Both the position numbers and the translations under genes were made by a program. This document shows, in pieces, positions 9,099 through 17,151 of a stretch of 42,047 nt of DNA. A model generated the notes under the pieces. It saw only the letters and a list, made by a program, of their open reading frames with translations. It made no database searches and had not been told where the DNA came from. The stretch spans positions 1-42,047 of the forward strand of contig CAYRSS010000035.1 in assembly GCA_964426945.1 (NCBI GenBank). The letters run 5' to 3'. Origin of the DNA: CAYRSS01 sp964426945. GTDB lineage: Bacteria; Planctomycetota; Phycisphaerae; UBA1845. Positions within the stretch are counted from its first letter, which is position 1; each line of letters begins with the position of its first letter.

Positions 9099-10346
9099 TC
9101 AGCTCGCCGCGCCGATGGTCAGACGCAGCGCGGCAGGCTCCTCAGGCGGTGCGGCGGGCTCGAACCCGGCCATGCGCAACACAGCGTCCAGTCGATGGCG
9201 GACGAGGTGGTTGCGCCGGGTCCGCTGCTGGCCGGCCGCGGCGATGGCGACACGATCCGCCGACCGGGCGAGATAGTGATCGATCTTCGCGAACAGCTCC
9301 TCATCGCTCGAGTACGTCTCAATCTCGCGCCCCAGTTCGAAGCAGTCGCGCAGCCGCGGGTGATAGGGGCATAGCAGGAAGCCGCCCGCGGCGGTCACTT
9401 CGAAGTGGGTTGTGGTCAGCCCCGACTCGGACCAGCCGTCACCGGCTACGACGTTGATCGCCGCCCGCCGGAAGCGCTCGAGGTAAGCGGCGGCGGACTT
9501 CGGGGCGGGCGCGTTGGCCGCGCCGCGTATGCCTTCCCATCCGCGGCCGTGCAGCACCAGCGGCTTGTCGAGGCGCTCGGCGAGCAGCGCTACCAGCCTG
9601 TCACGATCCTGACGGCACAGCGCAGCGGCGTAGCGGGTCCGCGCGGCGAAGTACGCCGCGATGGCTGCGGCCCGCGCAGTCGAATCGCCGTCCGCCGCCG
9701 GGATCTCCGCGACGCGATCCACCTCGAAGTAGCTCACGAAGAAGGGCATGCGCCCGCGCGCCGCAACCGCGGCGCGGGCGGCGGGGTTGATCGCATCCTT
9801 AAGCGCTTCGCCGGCCAGCCCCGGGAACATGGCGCGCGATGCGTCGCCGATGAAGGCCACCGGCGCCTCGGCGGCGTCGGCGACTGGCGCGATGCAATCT
9901 GCTGCGGCGTCGGCCGCAGCCGGAGGGAGGTGGGCGATGCCGGGGATGCCGAAGCGGTGCAGCTCCTGGGCGGCCTCGGCGTCGCTGACGACCTTGATCC
10001 ACCGGCGGCTGCCCAGGCAGGTGATCAGCACTTCCCAACCCAGCGCTTGCGCGAGCACCGGAACCGGGGCCAGGAGATGTGACACCAGCGTGGCACCGAC
10101 CTGCTCATGCAGCAGCTTGAGATCGTCAAACCCGCCCGGCCCTTCGACGAACATCAGCCCCAGGGCGTTGAGATCGAGGATCAGCTCAGGCCGTCGGTCC
10201 GCCAACGTGGCGATCGCTGCCCCTCCGCCCGCCAGGCGCGAGCGCAGGTCGCCGCTGCCCGGCGGCGGCAGCGGCACCAGGTCGTGTCCCAGCGAGCGGC
10301 ATCCGGCTTCCCACGCGGCGGCGGGTACGGCGGCGATGACGGCCAT
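9099..10346 (-). CDS. CgeB-like glycosyltransferase (GT-B fold)
   Basis: The 415-residue protein resembles the CgeB/glycosyl transferase 1-2 family. Its N-terminal half has a Rossmann-like pattern with PELILDLNALGL. The C-terminal half contains LHGRGWEG, the AAINVVAGDGWSESGLTTTH stretch, then FEVTAAGGFLLCPYHPRLRD and YSSDEELFAKIDHYL, which correspond to the family's acceptor/donor region (R-E-F-E-x-x-A-x-G in relatives, here THFEVTAAGG). It probably transfers a sugar from a nucleotide donor in the cytosol. The start has GGAGGAG close upstream. It lies 218 bases downstream of lpxI on the same strand, so a role in envelope polysaccharide is reasonable but unproven. The proteins of this family are diverse and the acceptor is unknown. 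Confidence 0.75.
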   Translation of the reverse strand: MAVIAAVPAAAWEAGCRSLGHDLVPLPPPGSGDLRSRLAGGGAAIATLADRRPELILDLNALGLMFVEGPGGFDDLKLLHEQVGATLVSHLLAPVPVLAQALGWEVLITCLGSRRWIKVVSDAEAAQELHRFGIPGIAHLPPAAADAAADCIAPVADAAEAPVAFIGDASRAMFPGLAGEALKDAINPAARAAVAARGRMPFFVSYFEVDRVAEIPAADGDSTARAAAIAAYFAARTRYAAALCRQDRDRLVALLAERLDKPLVLHGRGWEGIRGAANAPAPKSAAAYLERFRRAAINVVAGDGWSESGLTTTHFEVTAAGGFLLCPYHPRLRDCFELGREIETYSSDEELFAKIDHYLARSADRVAIAAAGQQRTRRNHLVRHRLDAVLRMAGFEPAAPPEEPAALRLTIGAAS

Positions 10347-10564
10347 GGCGACTCCTCCCCGCGGGCGACAGGCCCGCGCGCACGCCGGGTGTTATCGGAC
10401 AGTCGGGGGGGTCGCTGAAGAGTCCGTTGAAAAAGGGGTCTGGCGCCGGCGACCACCCGCTTCACGCTTCCGTGAGGGGCGACTCAGGCGGTGCCTGACC
10501 CTGCTTCATCGGACAGCCAGGACGGCGGGGCTGCGACGGCCGCCACAGGCGCTCAAGGCTGTGT

Positions 10565-11446
10565 TCAGATCGCCGCGGCCGCGGCGTCGCCCGTCATGCC
10601 GCAGACGACAATCCCGGCGGTCTCGGCGTCGCTGAGCATTCGTTCGCGATCGACGATGACGGTCTTGCCGGCCTCCACGACGAGTTGGGCCGCGCCGTGG
10701 CGCCGAAGGTTGGCGATGGTGTCCGGGCCGATCGTGGGCACGTCGAAGCGCATATCCTGGTCGGGCTTGGCGACCTTGACCATCGTCCATCCGCCGCGCT
10801 GACAGAGGGCGCCGGCGCGCTCGATCATGCGGTCGGTGCCTTCGATGGCTTCGACGGCGATGACCTCTGTTTCCTTGACGGCGACGGACTGGCCGATGTC
10901 GAGGCGGCCCATCTCCTTGGCGATGGTCCAGCCGAACGCGGCGTCGGCCCGCTGGGCCTCGCTGGGCTGGCGGCGGGTGAGCACGCCCTCGGGGGCCATG
11001 TGGTCCATGGTGTACCTCACGCAGTCGTCCATGATGATGCCATGTTTCGCGAACAGATCGGCCACCGCCCGCAGCACGGCGTCATTGCGCTTGTCCTTCA
11101 GTTCGAGAAACCAGATCCGCAGGGCTGTCAGGTCGGGGATCAGCTTCAGCAGGCGAAATCGGCCGTACATGTCCGACTTCCGCACCGCCCCCGCCAGGAT
11201 AACGCGCCCCGCGCGCTGTTGCCGCAGCGTGCGAATCCACGCCCCCGGTGCGGCCAGCCGCGACCAGCGGAAGACATCGGCGGCCTCAGCCAGAGCCGGG
11301 TCAGCCAGCCCGCGCAGGCCCACGACCGTCACATGACACCCCGCCCGCCTTGCCCCGTCCAGCACCATGCGCGGAAACCGCCCGCTCCCGGCGATCAGGC
11401 CGAGGCGGGTCGGGGCGATGTCAGCGGGCACAGCGGAAGCCGTCAT
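10565..11446 (-). CDS. lpxI: UDP-2,3-diacylglucosamine pyrophosphatase LpxI
   Basis: LpxI hydrolyses UDP-2,3-diacylglucosamine to lipid X and UMP in lipid A synthesis, replacing LpxH in many bacteria. The 293-residue protein has the family's N-terminal LGLIAGSGRFPRMVLDGAR, then GRVILAGAVRKSDMY, the MDDCVRYTMDHMAPEGVLTR segment and the C-terminal domain with TDRMIERAGAL, DMRFDVPTIGPDTI and VVEAGKTVIVDRE, including the conserved D-x-P-x-x-G motif. The start at 11446 gives the usual family length; the frame is open to 11827 but that stretch is non-coding and overlaps the transposase. In other genomes lpxI sits with lpxA/fabZ; that cluster is not here. Its presence supports an outer membrane with lipid A. 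Confidence 0.92.
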   Translation of the reverse strand: MTASAVPADIAPTRLGLIAGSGRFPRMVLDGARRAGCHVTVVGLRGLADPALAEAADVFRWSRLAAPGAWIRTLRQQRAGRVILAGAVRKSDMYGRFRLLKLIPDLTALRIWFLELKDKRNDAVLRAVADLFAKHGIIMDDCVRYTMDHMAPEGVLTRRQPSEAQRADAAFGWTIAKEMGRLDIGQSVAVKETEVIAVEAIEGTDRMIERAGALCQRGGWTMVKVAKPDQDMRFDVPTIGPDTIANLRRHGAAQLVVEAGKTVIVDRERMLSDAETAGIVVCGMTGDAAAAAI

Positions 11447-11537
11447 GGAGATGTAATGATGGGCCCGAAGCCCCGCGGCTGCAATCAGCGGCGGCTTGTT
11501 TCCCGGCGGCTCCAGCGAGGTATCGGCGGCCCCGCGA

Positions 11538-12170
11538 TCACGGTTCACGCCCGGCCTGACCGGTCGGGCGCTCGGCCTCGAAGTCTGTTCCGCAGCCCAA
11601 CCACGGCCAGTCTCGCAAGCCGGCAGCGCGAGGGTTGTCGAGCACATACCTGATCGAGCGCTCCAGATCATCCCTGTTCCGGACGAGATGATCAAACCAG
11701 TCGGGCTGCCAAAGCGAACCCGTCTTGCACAGCACCTTGTTGATCTGGTTACTCGAGTAGCTCTTCCAGGAATGCACGATGCGCGAGAGTGTCTGCCCTG
11801 GTCGCGGACGCACCACGACGTGCACATGGTTGGGCATGATACACCATGCGACGATGTCGTAGCGCTCGCCGTCGAAGTATAGTATGACGCTCCGGAGGAT
11901 CGCCGCGGTGCTCGGGTTCTTGAGCACGCACGATCCTCGCCCTCGATCCAAGTAGTCTTCGACGCGCTGCCTGTGCAGTTCGCGGAGGCGCTGATGCTCT
12001 GCAGTTGTCATCGTCCTGCCTGCCGCCGCTGCCCGACGGACGAGTTCATTCCGCTCCAGGAGCAAGCGCTCCAGCACGCCGCGTGGCAAGCTGTCGGCCA
12101 GGCGAAAGGTTACGGCATAAGTCGCGCCCTCCTGCTGCCAGTGCGGCAAGTACGCGCTGTAGCGAATCAC
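11538..12170 (-). CDS. REP-associated tyrosine transposase (RAYT, Y1/HUH type)
   Basis: This is a single-strand DNA nuclease of the Y1 transposase superfamily, the type that acts on REP palindromes. Visible parts are YAVTFRLADSLP near the N-terminus, the metal-binding HUH motif in WCIMPNHVHVVVRP, the conserved LWQPDWFDHLVRN and the segment SIRYVLDNPRAAGL. By alignment to E. coli RayT the Tyr in the last segment is the nucleophile, and it is present. The catalytic core therefore looks intact. The start is uncertain: GTG 12170 is given, but similarity may extend about ten residues upstream (FPFVPYNAREV) without an ATG. Two inverted copies of a 21-base palindrome lie just upstream (12245-12265 and 12361-12381), as in REPtron units. 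Confidence 0.88.
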   Translation of the reverse strand: MIRYSAYLPHWQQEGATYAVTFRLADSLPRGVLERLLLERNELVRRAAAAGRTMTTAEHQRLRELHRQRVEDYLDRGRGSCVLKNPSTAAILRSVILYFDGERYDIVAWCIMPNHVHVVVRPRPGQTLSRIVHSWKSYSSNQINKVLCKTGSLWQPDWFDHLVRNRDDLERSIRYVLDNPRAAGLRDWPWLGCGTDFEAERPTGQAGREP

Positions 12171-12244
12171 GACCTCGCGCGCGTTGTAGGGTACGAACGG
12201 GAAGTCCGTCAGCCGCGACAGCTCGCCAGGTCGGCCCTCGGTGT

Positions 12245-12265
12245 GCACGGCCTGGAAGGCCGTGC
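12245..12265 (-). repeat. REP-like palindrome, copy 1
   Basis: Perfect 9-base arms GCACGGCCT and AGGCCGTGC flank the loop GGA. The minus strand reads GTG directly before the palindrome, as in copy 2. It lies 75 bases upstream of the RAYT start, the expected place for its substrate. Confidence 0.8.
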
Positions 12266-12360
12266 CACGCGGAGTTCGACAACAAGCTGCTGACTTCCGG
12301 GCTTGTGCTTCCGGGATTGCCTTGGCGGGGACAGACAAGGCATCGCCCGCCGCCCTCGTG

Positions 12361-12381
12361 GCACGGCCTTCCAGGCCGTGC
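12361..12381 (+). repeat. REP-like palindrome, copy 2 (inverted relative to copy 1)
   Basis: Arms GCACGGCCT and AGGCCGTGC flank the loop TCC, preceded by GTG. It is the reverse complement of copy 1 and lies 95 bases from it, making an inverted pair. The 12382-12589 stretch beyond it holds nothing I can identify. Confidence 0.8.
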
Positions 12382-12589
12382 TGCGCCGGCAACGCGGTTG
12401 AGCGATGATCTAAGGGAGAATCCACGTTCTTGGTTTGCACCGAGACGGCGGCATGTTCTGGCGCCGAGTTCACCATCGCCATTTTGGCGACCTGCACGGG
12501 CGGGTGCTGCCGCGCGGCTGGAGAGGCGCTGGTTGGACGATCGCTTCGCTCCGCCATGACAGCGACCCCATACATGCAGTCCGGAAGCG

Positions 12590-14392
12590 CTACTTCAGCG
12601 GCCAGATCATCGGGATCAGGAGGATGCTCACGATCGCCGCCAGCAGGTTCATCGGCACGCCCATGCGCAGAAAGTCGCCAAAGCGGTAGCCGCCCGGGCC
12701 GTACACCATCAGGTTGGTCTGATAGCCCAGCGGCGTCGCGAAGCTGGCCGAGCCGGCCATCATGATCGCGAAGACGAACGGCGTGAAGTTGGCGCCGAGT
12801 TGCTCGGCTGTCGCCTGGGCGAAGGGGAACATCAGCGCGACGGCGGCATTGTTGGTGATGACTTCGGTCAGAAACGTCGTGGCGATGTAGACCATCGCCA
12901 GCACGAGCCAGGGGTTGTCGCCGCCGAGGGCGAGCAGCCCGCGGGCCATTTCGACGGCTGCGCCGGACTTGTCGAGGGCGGTGCCGAGCCCGAGGGCGGC
13001 GCCGATGACAATCAGCACCGACCACTCGACATGGCGCCGCGCGTCGTTGATCGAGCAGCAGCGGGTCATGATCATCAGGCCGGCGGCCAGCATCGCCGCG
13101 TGGAGCATGTCGAGCCATTCGAGCGCCGCGACCGACACCATCAGCACCAGGATGCCCAGGGCCAGCGGCGCCCGCTCGTGACGCCGGGGGGTCGAGTCTT
13201 CCAGGGCCTTGACGAGGAAGAAGTCGCGCGAGTTGCGCTGCTGGTCCTCGAAGCGTTCTCCGGCCTCGATCAGCAGCGTATCGCCAGCACGCAGGCGGAT
13301 GTCGCCGATGCGCCCGCTGAGGCGTTCGCCGTTTCGCGCCACGGCCAGTACCGCCGCTCCATACACCGTACGAAACCGGCCTTCCTTGATCGTCTGGCCC
13401 ACCAGCGGACACGCGTTGGATACGACCGCTTCGAAGATCCGCCGCTGGTGTCGCGGCGAGTCGATCTTGAACACCTGGTTGGTGGCGGGAGCCAGGCCGC
13501 GGAGGTTCTGCAGGTCTTTGAGCGACTCGACCACGCCGGCAAACACGAGGCGGTCTTCGGTGCGGAGCTTCTGCTCTGGGCCGACCGCGGCGATGACCTC
13601 GCCGTCGCGTTCGATTTCCACCAGGTACGCCCCCGGCAGGTTGCGGAGGCCGGCCTCCTCGACGGTCTTTCCGGCGAGCGGACTGCCCGCGGGCACGAGC
13701 ATTTCGCCGATGTACTCGCGGGCGTTCTTCAGCAGTTCGCCCACCGAGATGCGCCCGGGCAGCAGGCGTGGGCCGGCAAGCAGGAGAAACGCCCCGCCGA
13801 GGATCGCGGTCGGCAGGCCGATCCAGGTGATGTCGAACATGCGGATCGGCGGCAGGTCGGTGTGGGCAATGACTATGCCGCTGACCACGAGGTTTGTGCT
13901 CGTCCCGATGAGCGAGCAAGTGCCACCGAGGATGGCCGCGTAGCTGAGCGGGATCAGCAGTTTCGACGGACTGATCTGCAGCCGCCGGGCCCAATCGCCC
14001 ACCGCCGGGATGAGCATGGCGACCACCGGCGTGTTGTTCAGGAAACTGCTGACGAGTTGTACCGGGGCGATGACGCGGACGAGCGCGCCGCGCAAAGTGC
14101 GCGGCCGGCCGAGTACGGCGGCGGCAATCCAATCGATCGCCCCGGTCGAGCGCAGCCCCGCCACGACGACAAAGAGCACACCGACAGTCACCAGCCCGGC
14201 GTTGCTGAACCCGCCCAGCGCCTCGCCGGTGGAGAGCACGCCCAGCTTCCAGCCGTCCGCCCCGCGGGCAGGCAGAATCATCAGGAGCGTCAGCCCGCCC
14301 ATCAGCACCACGTCCGCCGCAAGCCGCGTCAGCGCGAGGAGCAGCAGCACCACCACGACGACGGCCAGGACGAGGTAGGCTTCGTAGGTCAT
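12590..14392 (-). CDS. SLC13/DASS-type anion transporter with two RCK-C (TrkA-C) domains
   Basis: The 600-residue inner-membrane protein has two hydrophobic halves (about residues 1-205 and 400-600) around a soluble insert. The halves carry the paired sodium/substrate signatures of the SLC13 family: SSFLNNTPVVAMLIP with GTSTNLVVSG, and TEVITNNAAVALMFP with ATPLGYQTNLMVYGPGGY. The central insert holds two TrkA-C/RCK-C modules (around IGEMLVPAGSPLAGKTVEEA and VVSNACPLVGQTIKEGRF), which bind ligands and gate transport in relatives. It probably imports sulfate, dicarboxylate or a related anion; the substrate cannot be read from the sequence. ATG 14392 begins the first membrane helix directly. It stands between the transposase and the lipoprotein gene, all on the same strand but widely spaced. 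Confidence 0.92.
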   Translation of the reverse strand: MTYEAYLVLAVVVVVLLLLALTRLAADVVLMGGLTLLMILPARGADGWKLGVLSTGEALGGFSNAGLVTVGVLFVVVAGLRSTGAIDWIAAAVLGRPRTLRGALVRVIAPVQLVSSFLNNTPVVAMLIPAVGDWARRLQISPSKLLIPLSYAAILGGTCSLIGTSTNLVVSGIVIAHTDLPPIRMFDITWIGLPTAILGGAFLLLAGPRLLPGRISVGELLKNAREYIGEMLVPAGSPLAGKTVEEAGLRNLPGAYLVEIERDGEVIAAVGPEQKLRTEDRLVFAGVVESLKDLQNLRGLAPATNQVFKIDSPRHQRRIFEAVVSNACPLVGQTIKEGRFRTVYGAAVLAVARNGERLSGRIGDIRLRAGDTLLIEAGERFEDQQRNSRDFFLVKALEDSTPRRHERAPLALGILVLMVSVAALEWLDMLHAAMLAAGLMIMTRCCSINDARRHVEWSVLIVIGAALGLGTALDKSGAAVEMARGLLALGGDNPWLVLAMVYIATTFLTEVITNNAAVALMFPFAQATAEQLGANFTPFVFAIMMAGSASFATPLGYQTNLMVYGPGGYRFGDFLRMGVPMNLLAAIVSILLIPMIWPLK

Positions 14393-14643
14393 AGAACCGT
14401 TCCGATGAACCGCCGCGGGCCGTCAGGCCGGTGCCGCCGACCTCCCGCCGCGGCCGCCTGCCAGGCGTGGCAGCGGGATCCCGTTCGCGGCACGCCTCCC
14501 GGGTGTGGCACTTGCGTCCAGCCGGTGGTGCCCCCTTCGCGGACGGCCGGACTGCCGCCGGCGACGCGGCGAATGATACCCGCACAGCCCGCGGGGGCAC
14601 GCCCGGTGTCGAACTTGGGCGGCGAAGCGGTCGAAATGGCCGG

Positions 14644-15303
14644 TCAGGGAGCTTCTTCCGCGGCGGCGGGGACGATCAGCGGCTCGAAGAACAGCCGCGT
14701 CGCCCGGCCCGGCTCGTCCGCCGCCACCACGACGCCCACGACTTCGCTGTTGCCGGGTATGACCACGGCCGATCCGCTGAAGCCGTTCGCGTCGAAGGCG
14801 TCGGCGGGGTTGAACGCCAGGGTGCCGGAGACGGCCGTCCCGGGAAAGTAGTCGGCGGAGGCGAACCGGCCGTTGACCTCGCCGCGGGCTGAGCGAATCA
14901 GCAGCGGGTCGCCGCGGCGCACGAGGTTGGCGGCCAGGGGCAGCGTTGCCGGCGAGCCCTCGGTGACGGGCAGCCAGCGTACATCACCCACCGGCGGCAG
15001 CGGTTCGCCCAGGCGGATCATGCTCCCACCCGCCGCCACGCGCGTCGCCGGCCCGCCGAAGGTCTCTTCCAGGTGAAACGCCATCACCGCCCAGGTGCGC
15101 CCGCCGACCTGGACGAAGAAAGCGGAGCCGAACGACCGCGCAGTGTTGCCGGGCATGCCGACCGGCGAAGGCCGAAACCCGCCGCCACCGGAGCCGTTGA
15201 GGTTGGCCGGTGCACCGGGAGGCGGCGCCTGCGGCGAGCACCCGGCGAAGGCGGCCGTGGCGAGGGCGAAAGCGACAACCAGGCATTGGATGGCCGGTTT
15301 CAT
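14644..15303 (-). CDS. Lipoprotein with diverged trypsin-like serine protease fold
   Basis: A lipoprotein signal peptide ends in the lipobox AFAGC (Cys22), followed by a Pro/Gly-rich linker. The rest resembles a trypsin-like domain: SAFFVQVGGRTWAVMAFH places H77 like the catalytic His, GDVRWLPV places D107 like the Asp, and NGFSGSAVV places S177 in a G-x-S-G-S/A setting. The order and spacing suit a small chymotrypsin-fold protease, but overall similarity is low, so activity is uncertain. ATG 15303 starts the signal peptide; ATG 15315 adds four residues. The frame open to 15447 is not supported. No operon partner; the protein would sit on a membrane facing the periplasm or surface. Confidence 0.7.
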   Translation of the reverse strand: MKPAIQCLVVAFALATAAFAGCSPQAPPPGAPANLNGSGGGGFRPSPVGMPGNTARSFGSAFFVQVGGRTWAVMAFHLEETFGGPATRVAAGGSMIRLGEPLPPVGDVRWLPVTEGSPATLPLAANLVRRGDPLLIRSARGEVNGRFASADYFPGTAVSGTLAFNPADAFDANGFSGSAVVIPGNSEVVGVVVAADEPGRATRLFFEPLIVPAAAEEAP

Positions 15304-15537
15304 CAAGATAACCATGACATACGGGTGTTGGTAACGCAACAGCAGCAGCATACACGGATTGGCTCGATCGCCGCAGCCGGCACTCCAGCCGCAGCGACTC
15401 GCTGCGTAATCACCCATCATGGACTCGTTTCGAACGGCGCACGGCATTTCAAAAGCAAAGCAGGCCCGGGTCAGCCCTTTCGGGCCTTCCCGGGCGCTGG
15501 GGGGGAGAAGTCTCGCCGGCCACTCGATCGTTCAGCG

Positions 15538-16053
15538 TTACGGCGCCGAGGGGTCACAGAACCGGGGGTCGGGTTCACCTCGGTTCAGGCCACTGCCGTC
15601 CTGGTAGTCGGGCAGCTTGGTGCACTGATCGCTGTTGGCGAGGACGAACCCACGGTCACCGGCGTTGATGTGGCCATTGCCGTCAAGGTCGTACAGGCAG
15701 ATAGCGACCGGGTCGGTCTGGCCGATGTTGATGCTGACGTACGCGCGGTCCGCAGGATTGACCACGCCGTTGCCGTCGAGATCACCGAAGCACCCGCGGA
15801 AGGTGTCGGGCAGATGTCGCTTCACGTCGCAGATGAAGTCGCAGTCTTGCCCGCGGCTCCCGCCGCTGAAGTAGGCTCCGATCACCGGAACCTGCTCCAG
15901 CACTTTCTGCAACTCCGCCCATCCACCGTTGCGGACCGGGTACTCGATCGCTCCGGCGCTTGCCTCCCGTGCGACGGCGAGCGTGAGCAGCGCTCCGCAA
16001 ACCGCGGCGGTCGTCCCGATCACGTTGTGACTGTTCTGGCTCTTGATGGACAT
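15538..16053 (-). CDS. Small secreted protein with dockerin-like calcium repeats
   Basis: A signal peptide (VIGTTAAVCGALLTLAVAREASA) is followed by a short unrecognised region with three cysteines, then two calcium-binding loops: GDLDGNGVVNPADRAYVSIN and YDLDGNGHINAGDRGFVLAN. These have the D-x-D-G-N-G-x-x-x-x-x-D pattern of type I dockerins. In planctomycetes such domains are common on exported proteins and usually have no known cohesin partner. GAGGAG lies a few bases upstream of the ATG. The gene is divergent from the ECF sigma gene, so it could be part of its regulon, but no shared promoter motif is visible. Function unknown. Confidence 0.82.
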   Translation of the reverse strand: MSIKSQNSHNVIGTTAAVCGALLTLAVAREASAGAIEYPVRNGGWAELQKVLEQVPVIGAYFSGGSRGQDCDFICDVKRHLPDTFRGCFGDLDGNGVVNPADRAYVSINIGQTDPVAICLYDLDGNGHINAGDRGFVLANSDQCTKLPDYQDGSGLNRGEPDPRFCDPSAP

Positions 16054-16415
16054 CGCAGGTCTCCTCTGGTTCTGTTTGGGATTCCCGGATACGCGGCATG
16101 GCGGCTTACACGGCCGTCCAGGGTGAGTTGCCGAGCTCCCGGCGTCCTCCCATGTCCTCGTGCGGCGAGTTCATCTCGACTGCACGGGGGTATCTTGCCG
16201 GCCAGACTCAGGATCTTTCAGAATTCCAAGGGTGCCGTGAAATTCTGCAATTGCAGCCGCTCCGGGGACGCGGTCGGTCAAGGCGTGACTTCTTGAAGGG
16301 GACCGGCGCTGCTGCTACAATCCGTCACCCAGATGGGCCCTGATTCGGCTCAACTCCACCCCGCTTCAGCACCTGCGGCCGGGCGGGTTGCTGCCCCGCG
16401 GATTCGGGCAGCGTC
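16054..16415. other. Divergent intergenic region with a sigma-factor promoter
   Basis: These 362 bases separate the dockerin-like gene from the ECF sigma gene. A clear sigma-70-type promoter for the plus-strand operon is at 16293-16321. I find no equally good promoter for the minus strand and no additional gene. Confidence 0.6.
16293..16321 (+). promoter_or_regulatory. Sigma-70-type promoter of the ECF sigma/kinase operon
   Basis: TTGAAG (16293-16298) and TACAAT (16316-16321) are separated by 17 bases. Transcription would start near 16328, about 90 bases before the first start codon. Housekeeping-type boxes suggest the operon is not solely self-activated. Confidence 0.6.
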
Positions 16416-17042
16416 GTGTCAGAGCGAGACATGCGTCTGATGGACACTCCGCGCACGACTTCGAGCTTCCTTGAGGGCCTCGCCAAGGGGGACGAACAGG
16501 CGTGGGCGGGCTTCTGCTCGCGCTACGAGCCGGTTGTGCGAGCCGTAGCGCGCCGATGCGGGCTCGACGACGCCGACCAGCACGACGCGGTGCAAGAGAC
16601 GTTCATGGCCTTCCTTCCAGCGTTTCGCGAAGGGAAGTACGATCGCTCGCGCGGGAGGCTTCGACACTACCTGGGCGGCATCGCGGTGAACAAGGTGCGG
16701 CAAATCGTTCGCAGTCCGCATCGTCGACGGCGGCAGGCTCCCGGCGGCTCAGAGAGCGGATGTGGCCTGGATTGGATTCCCGACGAGAGTGAGATCGCGT
16801 CTTTCTTCGACGAGGAGTGGAAGCGGGAGATCCTGCAGGAGGTCTACCGCAGACTCCGATCCGAGATCGGCGAGCGCGCTTTCCAGGTGTTCATGCTGTA
16901 CGCCGTCGAGCGGAAGTCCGCCGATGAGGTTGCGAGCCTGATCGGCATCGAGCGAGCCACCGTCTACGTTCACAAGAACCGAGCCTTGGCCAGCTTGCGC
17001 GAACTTCGGGCCGAACGCCCGGACCTTGCCGAAGAATTCTGA
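16416..17042 (+). CDS. ECF-type RNA polymerase sigma factor
   Basis: The 208-residue protein has a sigma region 2 (about residues 20-95, with DQHDAVQETFMAFLPAF corresponding to the -10 recognition/core-binding helix) and a sigma region 4 helix-turn-helix (about 140-195, with SADEVASLIGIERATVYVHK). It lacks regions 1 and 3, as expected for ECF factors. It directs RNA polymerase to a small regulon. The kinase gene begins 109 bases downstream and carries an anti-sigma-like zinc motif, matching the planctomycete pattern of ECF genes linked to Ser/Thr kinases. The start is ambiguous between GTG 16416, ATG 16431 and ATG 16440; none has a strong ribosome site. Confidence 0.92.
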   Translation: MSERDMRLMDTPRTTSSFLEGLAKGDEQAWAGFCSRYEPVVRAVARRCGLDDADQHDAVQETFMAFLPAFREGKYDRSRGRLRHYLGGIAVNKVRQIVRSPHRRRRQAPGGSESGCGLDWIPDESEIASFFDEEWKREILQEVYRRLRSEIGERAFQVFMLYAVERKSADEVASLIGIERATVYVHKNRALASLRELRAERPDLAEEF

Positions 17043-17151
17043 AAGAAATCTGGCAGTTCGCGCAATGGATCCTGTGAAAGGCGCCAGGGGTGCCCTCGCG
17101 CCGCAGAGGACCACGTCGGTTCGGCCATCCGCTTCCGGGAGGTTGACGGTC

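Noticed and set aside
12230..12400. Palindromes near the transposase as terminal inverted repeats of an insertion sequence
   Set aside because: Both copies lie on the same side of the transposase gene, not at its two ends; the palindromic form fits REP elements.
11538..14600. 1020-codon minus-strand frame spanning several genes
   Set aside because: Only the last 210 codons (RAYT) are coding-like. The rest runs out of frame through the SLC13 gene on the same strand and reads as Arg/Pro/Gly-rich noise from high GC.
12800..14851. 683-codon plus-strand frame opposite the SLC13 gene
   Set aside because: Low-complexity His/Gln/Asp/Arg sequence; the minus strand encodes a full transporter.
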